64,000 nt of DNA from Chondrus crispus. Lineage: Eukaryota; Rhodophyta; Florideophyceae; Gigartinales; Gigartinaceae. The stretch spans positions 257,632 to 321,631 of the forward strand of contig NW_005178519.1 in the NCBI RefSeq assembly GCF_000350225.1. Direction: 5' to 3'. Under the pieces are notes generated by a model. It ran no database searches. It had not been told where the DNA came from and worked only from the letters and a program-made list of their open reading frames with translations. Both the position numbers and the translations under genes were made by a program. Below are positions 33,932-46,072 of this stretch, one piece after another; within the stretch, counting starts at the first letter, position 1; every line of letters begins with the position of its first letter.

Positions 33932-36900
33932 CATACTGAGAGCCTTTCGTCCTGAACTCGAAATTGAGTTCATCCATCCCCACATTTTCTGTCTCTGTTA
34001 CTTGATTCTTCTGCCACTGCAGGTCTCTTGCTCTCGAAAAATTTCAAACACAGTAAAATGCAGCACATTCTGTTTCATCGTCGCTTGAACGCTGTATTTC
34101 TCGCGAGCTACACAGCAGTAGTCGTACAGATAGCAGATTGACGTATCACACTCCCTCGCGGACCTATTATTCTCCTCTCTTCCAGGGAAACGATATCTTT
34201 CATTTATACCGACCCGCATTTTCCAACGTCTTGATTCAATCTTCCACGGTTCGCCCTTCCTTCTCACGCGCCAGTGGGGTTCACAGGGGCTGTTGTAGGT
34301 AGCTCTGGAAACGCTTCCCTTGTATATTTTGTAGAAAACAATACGGTAGCAAGTCTTGTGTTTCGGCCTAACCAAGACAGTTTCTCCAATTCTTCATCAC
34401 GTCTACGTGCGTTGTGTTCCGGATCGGGGACATATATAGTCAAAATAAAAATCGATCGTAACGGAGAAACATTGTTCTCTGATCCTCTATCGCGGGAGTG
34501 GTCGGTAGCGAGGTGTTCCACCTGTTGAAAATGGTGTAACAGTATAGCTGCGATCGCCACTTTGGCATTTACAGGTTGACGGCGTCTCCCCGTGAGGTAG
34601 GGAGTGTAGCTTCAACGAAGCTTCGATTTCCATTGCCGAGTTGCGTCATATCTCCCGCTGTGCGCAGGATCCCCTCATCGTCGCTTCACTTGGTTTCCGT
34701 AAGACAACCGCAAATTATTATGCTTGCAAGTCGGTGGAGCTTGCCCGTTGACCTCGCCGATCTCATAAAAACAAAAAGAAAAGAACGGCTTGTTGTGACC
34801 TGGCATCCTGATGTTCCACAATTCCCGCGAACGTCTCATGTCGGCTTCGGGGACGAAGCTGTGCGTGAAGGTTGCACTTTCCAACAACACTATCCGGCAT
34901 GGCACGTTTTCTTAAATTAAATTTCTCGGGGGATTCAAGTGTCCGATTCGGCTGCACGCACTTGTCGCTATTCAACGTCCAGAGAAACGCTGCTTCAATG
35001 ATCTTGCACATCGCGCAAAATTTACGGGTTAGAGCATCGGCTGTGGTTGTCCAATCCTCATCTAAATTTCGTGCGCTCATCCTGTCGCGGTATTGCTCGT
35101 CTGCGACTCGGTTCCTCCGTCCTTCGGCGAAGTCGGCGGTGAAAGGGGGCGGTGAGAACCGCGGGGTCATTGACGAAGTCTTCTGTCCTGGGCGAACCTC
35201 AGCTTGCGTCGTCGAAAATTCCCCTCATTCGTAGACCTCTTCACACGCGCAGTGCTACTTCCTAGGCTCCCACGAGCCTTTCCCATTTTTTTCTTCGACC
35301 ACGGCGTGGAGCTCGGTGACACAGCGTCACGCGGGTCCTTTCCGGGTTTCATCAAAGGCCATCAACGCTCCAAGGTGCTGGATCGTCCGAAGTATGAAGC
35401 CGAATGAAACACAGCTTGATCGGACCGATCATGAGAGAGAGCCTTCCCGCACCGCCGCAAATTACCTCCTATCCATGGCGCTCCTTCATTACTAGTGTAC
35501 CGTGCGTCGACGCGCGTCTTCAAGGTCACTAGACAAAGCAAAATAAAAACAATACAGAAAGAAAGAAAAACAAGGAGGAGTTGATCGTCGGGGATCGGTG
35601 AGTGTGTTACGCGCGCGCTAGGAATTTTTTTGCCTGCTGATGCACATCTTCCAAGTACCCAGCGCCTCGTGCGCTCGACGCGACATGCCTTCCTGAATTT
35701 TGCTTAAAAATTCCGGATGTGGTTCTGTGTTCCACTTGGGCATCGCGATACTTGTCGATTTGAACAGGGGGGAGTTGCAGTGTACTCGGAGATGTCCCGC
35801 GGCTTACGTGATGGGCCATCCAACGACAACTGTCTGCCCTTCGGACTCTCCCCTCGCATCGTGGTGCGTCTCTTCCTCCTCAAGAGATACGCCTCCCCAC
35901 GCCTCCAACACTCATTCCTGCCAATTCCTCAGCTCCGTCGCACATCTCATCATCCACTTCCTCCTGCTTCGCCTTGCCAGCGTGTGTATGCACCTCAGCC
36001 ACATCCTTTAGACCCCTTCTCCTTCGACTCAAAGATAACCCCCTCGTCCGTCTGACGCACCCCCATGTCCACCGTGGAGGACAGTAGGCTGCACCTCCTT
36101 TCTCTGTTGCCCCCCACAGTATCAGCGAGAATAGCCCACTTGCGCGGGGTATTCGGGTGTATAGCATTCGCGACCGCCACAGCTTGATCGGTAGGCCTGC
36201 ACACGCGACTGCGGAACCACGCTTGTTCCTCCACTTACCCCCTTTCCAATGCGTTCCGCTCTCCCATTGAGGCTGCCGTCTGGTTGCCACCAGACACTTC
36301 CTCAATCACTTACAGCCCTTCAACCAGCCGTCGGCCATTTCAGCCCTTTTCCAAAGACACGAAGTACGCCCCTCCGGGAAGCTCTGCCTTAATCTCATCG
36401 TCGTGCGCGGTCACTCGTAGAGCACACGTCTTCCGGACTCCGTCCCGTCTCACGGCGTTTGCTACATACTTATATATTTTCCTAATCTAACTAATGTCAC
36501 CTGGTTGGCCATCAACGTCGTGCATCCATTTTCCTTTTTTTTCTTCCTGTAAGTGGACGACTTGGTTTACCTTCCTCATTCTCTTAGGGGCCCCGGACGT
36601 TGCCCGGGGCTGTGTCTTCGACATCAAAAAAATAGAAACAAAAAGAAACAGAACCGAAGCAAAGAAAAGGAATAGAAAATAAAAGAGAGGTCTTCGTTAT
36701 GACCCGGCGAGAATCCCGCGACGCGGGTGTCGGCCGTAACCTTGTCGAAGGCGGAATTGATCTCGAAGGTTATCGCCTTTTCAACGTCCTCCTTGGGCTC
36801 CTCGTAAACTTGCTTACCGACCTCCGCGGTACGGGGTCGTGTCCCCAACATCTCAAAAATAAAATAAAATAGGACAACACAAAAGCAATCACAAATAAAA

Positions 36901-37207
36901 CAAAAACGAGACCGAACTGTTATGAAGGTAAGAGTGAAAAAGGTGGATTGTCCAGTCCATGTCCCCGTTCTTCCAGCGTTCTTTCTTCGCTTGGCACCCC
37001 GTTACGCGACTTCCGACCTGAGTATCTCATCACGACGCTCATCCTACTCGTGCGCGCGCTGCTTCTACTTGCGGGGGGGGCTATCTAAAGGCCCCTCACC
37101 TGGTTTGTTCCATCTCATCGTTCCCCTTTTCCTGACCTTCAGGTCGGCTCGCTCTGCCCAGGGCGGATTACCGCACTGACACTGACATGTGAGATTCTTG
37201 GTTACCA
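33932..37207 (-). other. B4 spacer between chromodomain and ORF X
   Basis: 3.3 kb. 36760-37200 closely matches 58840-59290 of B1, including the A-rich run at 36855-36910 and the string ttatgaaggtaaga. On the gag-pol strand the run reads as a long pyrimidine tract before an open segment (36851-36624: LGTRPRTAEVGKQVYEEPKE) that is also partly conserved in B1. No known gene is recognisable. It could hold a degenerate spliced gene or regulatory RNA. Confidence 0.55.
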
Positions 37208-37951
37208 CTATCCTGATTGCGCTTGCGCGACCTGCGCGGGCAAGGATAGTCTTTTCCGTCGGAAGTACGTGACGGCCGCGCTGCGGGGCAATTGCTCGAT
37301 GGGTTCCCACGTTGCGTCCTTGAGGGTATACCCATACCATCTCACTTTGAGAATTAATTTCTCCCCGTCGTAGCCGTGGTCCCCGATCTTGTCGATCACA
37401 TACTCCTGACTCCCGGCTCCTTCTTCCTGCGTGTCCAACTGTCCGTCCCCCTTCCGAAGAGTCAGTGACTCCTCCTCACCTTGTCCTTCCGAACCTCCTA
37501 TCTCTTGTAGACCGGGCGGGGTCCCCGTAGCTTCCTGATTTATCAACGGTCCGTCATCCATCCTATCCTTCGTTTGGGCGGCGGGTCCTTCTCGTTTTCC
37601 TCCTGTGTTGAGAAATTGTAGCGCTTGTCGTAGCCCGACTATCGGCGTGTAGTCCATGGGACTAGGGGCTAATTCGACTCTATTTCGCGACACGCGCTCT
37701 TCCTGGTCGCCGATTGATATGACGACCGTATTCTCAGTTGACTCCTTCACTTGATATGGACCCGTGGCCACTTGTGCCAACTTATGTTTCGGCTCGGTGG
37801 CCGTGCCTTGCTCTTTCCGAAGGAATACGTATGATCCTGAAGGGATTTCATACTTCGACTTGCGGAGCCTTGCGTCGAAATTTCGCTTGTAGCGCGCTTG
37901 TTCTTTCCGCAAGCTCTTACCAGCGCCTTTCATCCGGCTTTCCAACCACAA
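37208..37951 (-). pseudogene. pol: B4 integrase C-terminus with chromodomain
   Basis: The frame begins after a TAG (Trp in B3) at about 37952. It holds the integrase tail (RKSKYEIPSGSYVFLRKE, HKLAQVATGPYQVKES, ERVSRNRVELAP), an acidic linker, and then a chromodomain at the end: EYVIDKIGDHGYDGEKL, VRWYGYTLKDATWEPIEQLP. The aromatic positions (Y, W, Y, W) expected for a methyl-lysine cage are present. Chromodomains of this type steer integration to marked heterochromatin, which fits this nest. Confidence 0.9.
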
Positions 37952-37954
37952 CTG

Positions 37955-38985
37955 CTATTTCATGTAGTATGCTCGTGACGAGCTAAAGTTCTCCAAAGTT
38001 GGTTGCGCTTGTAACGCAATGCTTCTCGGCGCCCGAGCTAACACCAGCTCGAAGGGCGCAATGTTCGTAGTTCGATGAACTTGTGTGTTGTATGCAAACG
38101 TCACAGCGTCGCTAAATAAGTCCCAGTCTTTGGGATGCTCTCCAACATATTTTCGCAACGCGCAAGTCAGCGTGCGGTTAAACCTCTCAACTTGGCTGAT
38201 GGCTTGCGGGTGGTACGTAGTCGTGAACACATTGCGTATGCCGAGAATTCGGCAGACGTTCTGAAAGAACCGGGCCGTAAATTGTGTTCCATTGTCGGAC
38301 AGCAGCTTGATTGGCGGTCCGTACACGAATACCCAATGGTGAACGAAGGCTTGTGCGATGTGTGCAGCTGATATCTTCTTCAACGGTACGGATCGTACCA
38401 GTTTCGAGTATCGATCGCTGATCACGAGAATATACCGATTTCCTCGTTTAGTTGTAATTAATTCGCCGAGAATGTCGATGGCGACAAACTCCAGCCGGGG
38501 TTTGAGCGTGAACAGCTTCATTTCCTTCGTGTTCCTTCTTAACTTCACCCTTTCCCGCGCGCATGCGGCGCAATTCTTCGCGACAGCGTAGCAGTCTAGG
38601 GCCAATAAAAATATCTTCTCAATGTCTTGTAAAGTTTTCTGCCTTCCAGGTGGCCTGCCAATTTTGCGTAGTGGCTTAGCCCTAGGACGCGGTCCCTTAA
38701 CAATTGTGGTATCACCACTTGTACAAACTCCGCCGCGGTACGGCATAGAGTTCCTTCAAGTTCCTCGGTCTCCGTGCTGAACGTTCTCACCTTTCCGGCG
38801 TCCATTTCCTCCTTGATGCGGTTGCAGAAGGGGTCGACGGCTTGCTCGCGAATGAGCTCCTCCGGAGTGACAGCTTGCAATTGATCGAGGCGCCCAGGGG
38901 CGGCCCCCTCTTCAAGAGCGAGGATGTCGTCTAACGCGTCAAAATTGTCCTCGTCCTCTACTGTTCCCTCGGCCGGTTCATCCAT
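37955..38985 (-). pseudogene. pol: B4 integrase core and N-terminus
   Basis: Core: VAIDILGELITT, LSDNGTQFT, and the glutamate in AISQVERFNRTL. The D,D,E residues are present. A small deletion in the segment YFYWP(TMA)LDCYA removes the TMA codons and shifts the frame near 38600. Upstream, LRDRVLGLSHYAKLAGH and the acidic spacer [18 protein letters not shown] lie in the 38985-38596 frame. Two frames are therefore needed for one protein. Confidence 0.88.
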
Positions 38986-41154
38986 AAAGCATGGAATTTC
39001 GTCGTCGATTTCGTCGACGGTTTCTCCAGCGGTCCGTAACCTTGACAGGGCATCAGCTTGGCTGTTAGCCTTGCCCTTCTTGTACTTGATTTCGAAGTCA
39101 AATTCCGAGAGGCGTAGCCTCCATCGGATTTATCTCCCGCTGGGGTCGGTTACGTTCATCAACCACCTCAATGAGGCATGGTCCGTATGCACAATGAAGT
39201 GCTCGCCATATAGATATGGTCTTAAAGTCTGTACGGCCCAAATTACCGCTAGACATTCTTTTTTTGAAACGTTTTCTGAAACGGAGTAGTTTCTCTCGGC
39301 TGCGGATAACGTTGTTGAAAAGAACCCGATGGGTTTACGTTGCGCATCCAGATGTGTCTGAAATAATGCAGCGCCGATTTGATAGTCGCTTGCATCGGTG
39401 TCTACCGAGTATGGTAGGTTCTTCTTCGGCAGCGCCAACACCGGTGGCGCCAAGATAGCGTCCTTGAGCTCATGAAAAGCTTTTTCACACGGTTCGTCGA
39501 ATCCTTCCAACTGGACCGGTTGCCCCTTCTTCAACAGTTGATTGAGCGGATGCGCGATTTTCGCATAAGGCGGAACGAATCTGCGGTAGACATTACAAAG
39601 TCCCAAAAAGCTCCTGAGCTGGGTCTGCGTTTGAGGGTACCTCACTTGTTCCAATGCGACGGTTCGCGCAGCGTCCACTTCCAATGTACCTGGCCGAACT
39701 ACATGGCCCAGGTACTTGATCTTTTCAACGAAAAATTCACACTTGCGAAGCTTGAGCTTCACACCTGCCTTCTCCGATACAGAAAGTATTTCATCCACGT
39801 GCACGATGTGCTCCTCCCACGACTTGCTAAAAATTATTATGTCGTCCAAATACACCAAACAGCACTTCCAACGGAACGGAGAGAGCAGGATATCCATTGC
39901 TCTCTGAAACGTCGCAGGCGTGTTAGTTAGCCCGAAGGGCATTCTTGAGAAGCGATACAGTCCTGAGTGACACTAAAATGCGGTCTTGTCGCGGTCGCGC
40001 TCAGGGATAGGCATCTGCCAATATCCCGAGATCGCGTCCAACGCGGAGAAAACCTTGGTGTCACCAAGCGAGTCCAGGCAATCATCCATGCGCGGTAAAG
40101 GGTACGTGTCCTTTACCGTCACTGCGTTTAACCGACGATAGTCTACGCAAAAGCGCATCGATCCGTCCGGCTTCGGCACTAATAAAACGGGCGGCGCCCA
40201 TTCTGACTGCGCAGGTTCGATGACTCCTGCTTCTAACATCTTCTGTACTTCTGCGTCCTCGACCTCCGGAGCTTTTAGACCGGCTCGGTAGGGAGCTTGT
40301 GCAATTGGCCTTGTATCCGGGGCCAGTTCCATCCGGTGGACCGTGGTGTTGATCTCACCGAGGGTCCCATACCACATGCGGGAATACTTTTTCAACATTC
40401 GACGGAATCTTTTGCGCAGCCGGTCCGGCACGTGGCTCAGGTCGAGTTCCTCCACGTCCGGCGGGGGATGCTCAATCCGCTGCTCCGGCTTCGTAGTTGC
40501 CGTCGCGGAGAGCCTTTTCTCCCGTTCTCCTTGCTGTTCCTCGCGATGTTGATCCGACGGTTCGCATCTTGTCTCGCCCGTAGGCGTCTTGGTGGAATTA
40601 GGAGAATTTTCCTTCTTCCTTTCTTGAATTCCGAGAACTTCACCAATGGTGGTTTTGCTCTCGAGCGCAGCTCTCGGGTGCGGTAATAATTCTGCCACCA
40701 CTTGGCCTCTTTGCACCCTGACAGGGTACTTCCTAAAATTTGCAACGAGTAAACGAAATGGCCGGTCAGGCTCGACCTGAACAACACCATTTGTACACGT
40801 CAACCCGTGCCTTTCGTACAACGACGAGTACGGCTGAACCACAACCAAGCCCGCCCTCTTCGAGGTGCATTCCACGACGCGTTGCGTCTCTGGCTCGATA
40901 GTCGTGGCTCTTGCCACTTTTACCTTAGGGGAAATTCGCTCCACTTGTCCATCATTCTCGTCCTCGCCCGGGACGAGATTCTTCTTCCCTTTTCTCGTCG
41001 AGAACCGTCTAACTATCGGAACCTCCGAGAAATCCGCCAACTCAACCGTTTTCTTCCTTGGATAAATGGCTTCTACAAACCGGTCACAGTAGTCCGCGCC
41101 TAGGATTAGCGGTACTGCTAGTTTTCCGCATACAATAAACTTGGCTGCGGCCAC
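38986..41154 (-). pseudogene. pol: B4 protease end, RT and RNase H
   Basis: Frame 41154-39973 runs from the protease strand VPLILGADYCDRF into RT (YRAGLKAPEVEDAEV, MRFCVDYRRLN, YPLPRMDDCLDSL) and stops at a TAG after DRDKTAF. RT resumes at 39942 with MPFGLTNTPATFQRAMD and intact VYLDDIIIFSKSW, then RNase H with DTDASDYQIG and VHTDHASLRWL. It ends at 39130 in TAA after NVTDPSG, the same stop as in B2, and shares its insertion at SVSENVSKKEC. Confidence 0.9.
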
Positions 41155-42732
41155 AAATTTTCCACCTCACAGGCATTCTAATTGTGCCGAGAGTCCGGAG
41201 TGGCCTATTGTTCGCGTCGCCCATGTCTTAGGTCGGTCCGTAGGACACTAGAGATTCCATTCCAGCTGGGAGTTCCGATTTTCGCACAAGGTTTGGTCCC
41301 GCGCCGGTGTCTAAAACAGACAACACCCGGCTCATCAATCCAATTGTGGGTCCGATGTCCGCGTAAACTTTGTAGTTTTTTCGCGCAAGAACCAAAATCT
41401 TCTCGGGACACTCCCTTCGCTTAACCGTGTACCACGGTCTTCGAACATCTTCCAGCGGATGATCTCGGGCTCGGCTCAGAATTTTCTTGACTTGAGCTGG
41501 CCCTTCGGGCTTATCCACAAATCCAACACCCTCCTCCTCGAGGCCTGATTTTTCCTTTAGAGACGGGGAACGGGGCTGAGCCCCGGGCACAGTACGTCGA
41601 CTCTGTGCCTCTCGCGACTCATGCGAGATTCCCCTCTCTAGTTTTCCTGCCGCTGCGGGATCCTTCTCACATCCGACGGGGCGGGCCACGCGGCGGGCCC
41701 TCTGAAGGGTTGGTTCGACCTCGGCGTTGAAGCGCTCGGCGTGCTCGCTGTCTGCGAATCGAACCAATTCTTGACCTTCAGATAACTCGTCGATGGTATC
41801 CCTAGCCTCTCCATCGGAGACAACGCCTCATAATTTTCCAAAACTCGGTGCATTTCCCGGAGGGAAAGAATGCACGTTGGCGCAGCGTGCCCCTTTTCAT
41901 AGCAATGATAGCACACCAGTCCGTGCGTCTTGACGGGATATTGCGGCCTAGGCCCTCCACGGGCCGGCGGCCTTCCTTGACGTTGCGGCCTTCCCATCCA
42001 GCCTGCCCTTCGGAACGTTGTACCCTTGTCTTCCATCGGAATTCGCGGCGCCGGCGTGTGGCCGCGCCCCCGAAACATCATCACGGGATCCGTGGGCTCT
42101 GAAAACGACTCCGTCGTGTATGCAGACGTCGGTAAAGTTGACGACCCGCCTGCCCCGTAGTCCTCGTGTCCGTAGCCCTCCGATGGCTCAATGAACTCGC
42201 CTTCGGCTACCAACGCGCCCTCGTAGTGATTTTCGCTACTTCCGTGCGCACCGCGCTCATCTGACGCGGAAATTGACTCGGCTAAATGGACGGCCGCATG
42301 ATTTTTGCGACCGGGATAAGAAGCTCTTGGCTTCTTACCTGCCCTGATCGTCGACGGCGTCTGGATTGTGACCTTCTTGGTCTTCTTATCCTTAGCGCAG
42401 CTCGCCGAGCCATGGGCCTTCCCGTAATTAACTAGTCTCAAAAACAAAACGTCCCGATTGTCTGGCCGGTTTTGAGATACCATCGGCTTGATACTCGAAT
42501 CGAGTCCTTCAATAAACATCGTCATTTGTTCTTCCATCGAATATACGTTTCCACATCGGTTGCTTGCGTCCGTCAGACGGATATAAAATTCCATCTCGTC
42601 TTCGGACGGTCTTTGCTGAACTTCTCACAATGCGAGCACAGCTTGACGGATCGCTTCGTCGGTTGCGAAACTCCTCAACAACCACTGTACGGCCTCCGGC
42701 CAAACGGATACCTTTCCGTGGTGGGACCCGGC
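41155..42732 (-). pseudogene. gag: B4 gag C-terminus and protease active site
   Basis: Gag from the solo LTR onward: SHHGKVSVWPEAVQWLLRSF, then a TGA at 42625-42627 where B3 has CGA, then TMFIEGLDSSIKPMVSQ, the knuckle CYHCYEKGHAAPTC and the end RRIPQRQEN at 41638. The protease follows in the -1 frame (41767-41228): LARKNYKVYADIGPTIGLMSRV, then intact L-D-T-G-A-G-P-N-L-V. It stops at TAA (Gln in B3) after SYGPT, and a frame change follows near 41165. Confidence 0.87.
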
Positions 42733-43697
42733 TGTAGTGCAATACGCACCTGAAAAGGGGGGTGAAAAGAAAGGAAAATATTTGGATATGAAAAGTGGTC
42801 CGGGTCGGGGGACACACGTGTGAATAATTGCACAGTTTAATTTTTAATTATTTTATTTTATTTAGTTAATTAGTTGGCATTAATTTTGCTGACATTAGAT
42901 TAGATCTAGGATCTAGCGCCGCGAGCTACTGTAGTGGCTCCGGCGGGGCGATATATACCTTAGCCCTCTGACGACCAAGTCAGTAAAGGTAACCCGAGTT
43001 GCCAGAGTCTGATATCGCCTTGGTTGAAGTCCATCTTCTACAAGACATTCTCTTTAACTACAGATTACTTTATCCTTTGCGCTCGGGGGTCCCCTTTTTC
43101 GTTACTAATTTTCCTTTATTTCCCTATCCTAATTTCCCTTAATCTTGAGTTGGTCCCACTTTGTAGGATTGCGATCCGCAACGTGACGTCACTTGCCATC
43201 GGGCTTTTGTGTTGGTGCACCAGTGGTGCTTTTCTCAGTGTTGGTTCCATCGGAATCTGGTTGCGACCGATCCGTTGTTGGTACTTTGCCATCGGGCAGT
43301 ACGACGGTGTAGCGCTGCTACGTTTTCTTCTTTCCCGACGGGCTGCGTTGCGACGTCGCAGTCGAAGACCTTATCAAGGGTATAAGGTGTACAAGGCGCT
43401 CTTCGAGCATTGGATTTACGACCCATCGGACCAGGTTTACCCAAACACCCCTCCGAACTCGTCGAGCAGTTGCCTTTACAAGTCTCTACCACCATTTACC
43501 GATCCCGGGCTGGGCCCTTCTCTTTGCCCCCCCCTATCAGGGATCCGAGCTACTGCGGGCCGCAAACCCGCTTAAAGAGGACAGGGAGCTTCGAACACTC
43601 CGTAGCGCTGTGCCGTTGGCAGTTGTTGTTTTTGTTGCTGTTGTTTGTGTTGGACCGTCGGACCTTGGTCTCTGCCTAACAGGCGCATTGCACTACA
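42733..43697 (+). mobile_element. Solo family B LTR in B4 gag
   Basis: 965 bp, TGTAGTGCAAT...ATTGCACTACA, flanked by ccggc (42728-42732; 43698-43702). The empty site is read directly from B3 gag (about 46720). It is oriented opposite to B4. No PBS, coding region or polypurine tract adjoins it, so it is a true solo LTR. It belongs to a subtype distinct from the B4 LTRs. Confidence 0.95.
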
Positions 43698-44893
43698 CCG
43701 GCCGTCTGAGACACCGAAGTGTACTTCCTCAAGGCGATGCCGCTTAGAAATTCGGGCAACAAGCGGATCGCTTGCCCCTCGTTCATTTCTTGAGTATCGA
43801 ACTCTTGAACTAATTTTGCCAAAAAATCCAACACAAGGACCCCGTCCTCACCTGTGAACGTGTTGTCCTTCTTCCCCTTAGGCGGAATATCTCTCTTGAT
43901 TTTTTGCACGGCGGTCCGCCGGGAACTTGACAAATATGTCTGCGGGTTCAGCAAGCGGTACGTTCGGTATGAAAGTAATTTCTTGAAGAGGTAGTTGGTC
44001 GGATTCAGCTCCTCCAACTCCTCCCATCGCGGCCCGCGTCGCGTTGCGACATCTTCGGGCTCGGCGTCCTTGTCTCTCCGCGAGGCGGACGAAGTGACTC
44101 CGCCCCGTCTGGAGGTAATTTTCTTGCCCTGCCATATTCCTTTTCCTTCCTCTGAACGATGTTCGGAATCGCTGGCATGGTTCGACGAACCGTCGTCACC
44201 ATCTTCGGAAAGGCCATTCGACTCTGCCGTTGAGTCCTGGCTCTCCGGCTCGTCACTACAGTGACTCTTGCTCCTGCGTCGCAGATTCTTCTTCGAAGTC
44301 TTCGACTTGGAACTCCGCTGTACAGCGGCCTTGTCCTTCTTCGATCCACGGTCGCCTTCTCGACCCGTGGGGAGCGGCTCTTGCCCGGCGACCTGTTCAA
44401 GGTCTTTGAGACGATGAGCGGCGCGGTCGAACCTGTCGTCGATACTGCTCCTAAATTTACCTAAGGACTCCAAAGCTTGATTCGCGTCGCGCCTTGCGTT
44501 CTTGACTGAACTTTTCAACGAAGCTAGGACCTCCGGCTCCAGACCGTCGGTCGCCTCACCTCGCTCCTTCTCGACGAGATCCACTCGAGCCGATAGCTCT
44601 CCTAAAACAGTGTGGAACTCGGATGCTTGCAACTCCAGTTGCTTCCGGACGAGGGCTAATTCAGCCTCGAGATTTTTGGTCATCTCTTGGCGAATTTCCT
44701 CGCCCATCTTCTCGAACCTGTAGGATAGGTTATCCTTGTCGGCTTCAATCCCCGTCGGGATTTCTTGACCTGCAGGATCCGTGGCCGTATTGGCCTGGCT
44801 TCGGGTGCGAGGACCTCGCGGGATCCTCGACGCCCTTGCCGATCCGCTCCTATCCGCCCCGGGACTGACGTCCCGGGGGGCGCTTGTCGACAT
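43698..44893 (-). pseudogene. gag: B4 gag, N-terminal part
   Basis: About 398 codons without a stop, from ATG 44891-44893 (MSTSAPRDVSPGADR). Contains the coiled coil (YRFEKMGEEIRQEMTKNLE, LSARVDLVEKERGEA), a Ser/Lys/Asp/Glu-rich hinge and the capsid start (RWEELEELNPTNYLFKKLL, FDTQEMNEGQAIRLLPEFL). It runs into the solo LTR after SVSQTAG. This is the best-preserved gag N-terminus in the window and the reference for the damage in B2 and B3. Confidence 0.88.
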
Positions 44894-45010
44894 CGCTCGT
44901 ACAAGCAAACCTACACAAAAAAGTACAAACAGAAAAAAATAAAAAAAGGGACTCCGTCACCCAGACCACTTTCGTAGTACAACTCCGGGTCAAATCTGTC
45001 GTAGACATAA

Positions 45011-45028
45011 TTCTAGGTCGGGAGACCA
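45011..45028 (-). other. Primer-binding site of B4
   Basis: Reverse complement TGGTCTCCCGACCTAGAA, 4 nt inside the 5' LTR; identical to the block in A1 and B2. Confidence 0.82.
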
Positions 45029-45032
45029 CTTT

Positions 45033-46072
45033 TGTAGTGCAATGTGCCTGGCAGGCCGCGAACACAGTCCGACGGTCAAACAAAAAGACGAAAAACAACA
45101 GCAACAACAACAACTGCCGATGGCACGCGCTACGGAGCGTTCGAGACTTCCTTTCCCCTTATGTGGGCTTGCCGCCCACGGTAGCTCAACTCCGACGGGG
45201 GGGGGTAAGGAAAGATGCCCGGCCCGGGAGGAAAATGGTGGTAGAGACTTGTGAAGACTTGAGTGCTCGGCGAGTGCGGGTTGGGCTTGTCTACGAGAAT
45301 GTAACCGCGGTTCGCTGGGTTGTAAGGCCAATGCTCGACAAGCGTCTTCAGCACCTTGGGTATAATTCAAGGTCTTCGACGGGGGCTTGCTCAGCACTAC
45401 CCGACGGGATCGTAATTGTGTAGCAGCGCTACTACTGACATGTTGCCCGATGGCTAAAAACACCCTCACCAGAGTGATCGCAATCGCGGTAGGTGGTACC
45501 AACTCTGTCTTATACAGTAAGACCTTCGACGGAGGCGTCGTCGCAACAGCCTTCCGACGGAACTTGAAACAGTAGCAGCGCTACACAACGTGTTGCCCGA
45601 TGGCTAAAACACCTACACCGGATCGGTCGCAACCGACTCCAATGGAACCAACACAATTAAGGGAAAGATAGAAATAGAAGTACAGGAATGAATAGGGAAA
45701 TAAAGGAAAAAAAGGAAGGGAACCCCCGAGCGCAAAGGATGCCGTAGGCTTAGGTAAAAGGGAGCGTCTTGGTAGAGACGGACTTCGACCAAGGCGACAC
45801 TCAACTCTGGCAACTCGGGTTACCTTTACTGACTTGGTCGTCAGAGGGCTAAGGTATATATCGCCCCGCCGGAGCCGCTACAGTAGCTCTCGGCGCTAGA
45901 TCCTAGATCTAATCTAATGTCAGCAAAATTAATGCCAACTAATTAAAATAAAATAATTAAAAATTAAAACTGTGCAATTATTCACACGTGTGTCCCCCAA
46001 CTCGGACTACTTTTCATATCCAAATATTTTCCTTTCTTTTCACCCCCCTTTTCAGATGCGTATTGCACTACA
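45033..46072 (-). mobile_element. 5' LTR of B4
   Basis: 1,040 bp; partner of 31653-32647. Followed by the right target duplication cgtcg (46073-46077), after which B3 gag resumes. Long open frames inside, such as 44990-45502 on the minus strand, cross its edge and are not genes. Confidence 0.93.

Larger units (their letters stand above)
31653..46072 (-). mobile_element. Family B retrotransposon B4
   Basis: 14,420 bp from LTR 31653-32647 to LTR 45033-46072, target duplication cgtcg (31648-31652; 46073-46077), inserted in B3 gag. Minus-strand order: PBS (45011-45028), gag, pol, chromodomain, spacer, ORF X antisense, polypurine tract. A solo LTR (42733-43697) splits gag. It is the youngest full insertion by nesting, and its LTRs are the most alike apart from one deletion. 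Pol nevertheless carries several stops. Confidence 0.94.

Noticed and set aside
31653..46072. A 28-kb single element between 29914 and 58661 carrying two gag-pol sets
   Set aside because: The duplicated cgtcg and the exact rejoining of gag show that it is one element inside another.
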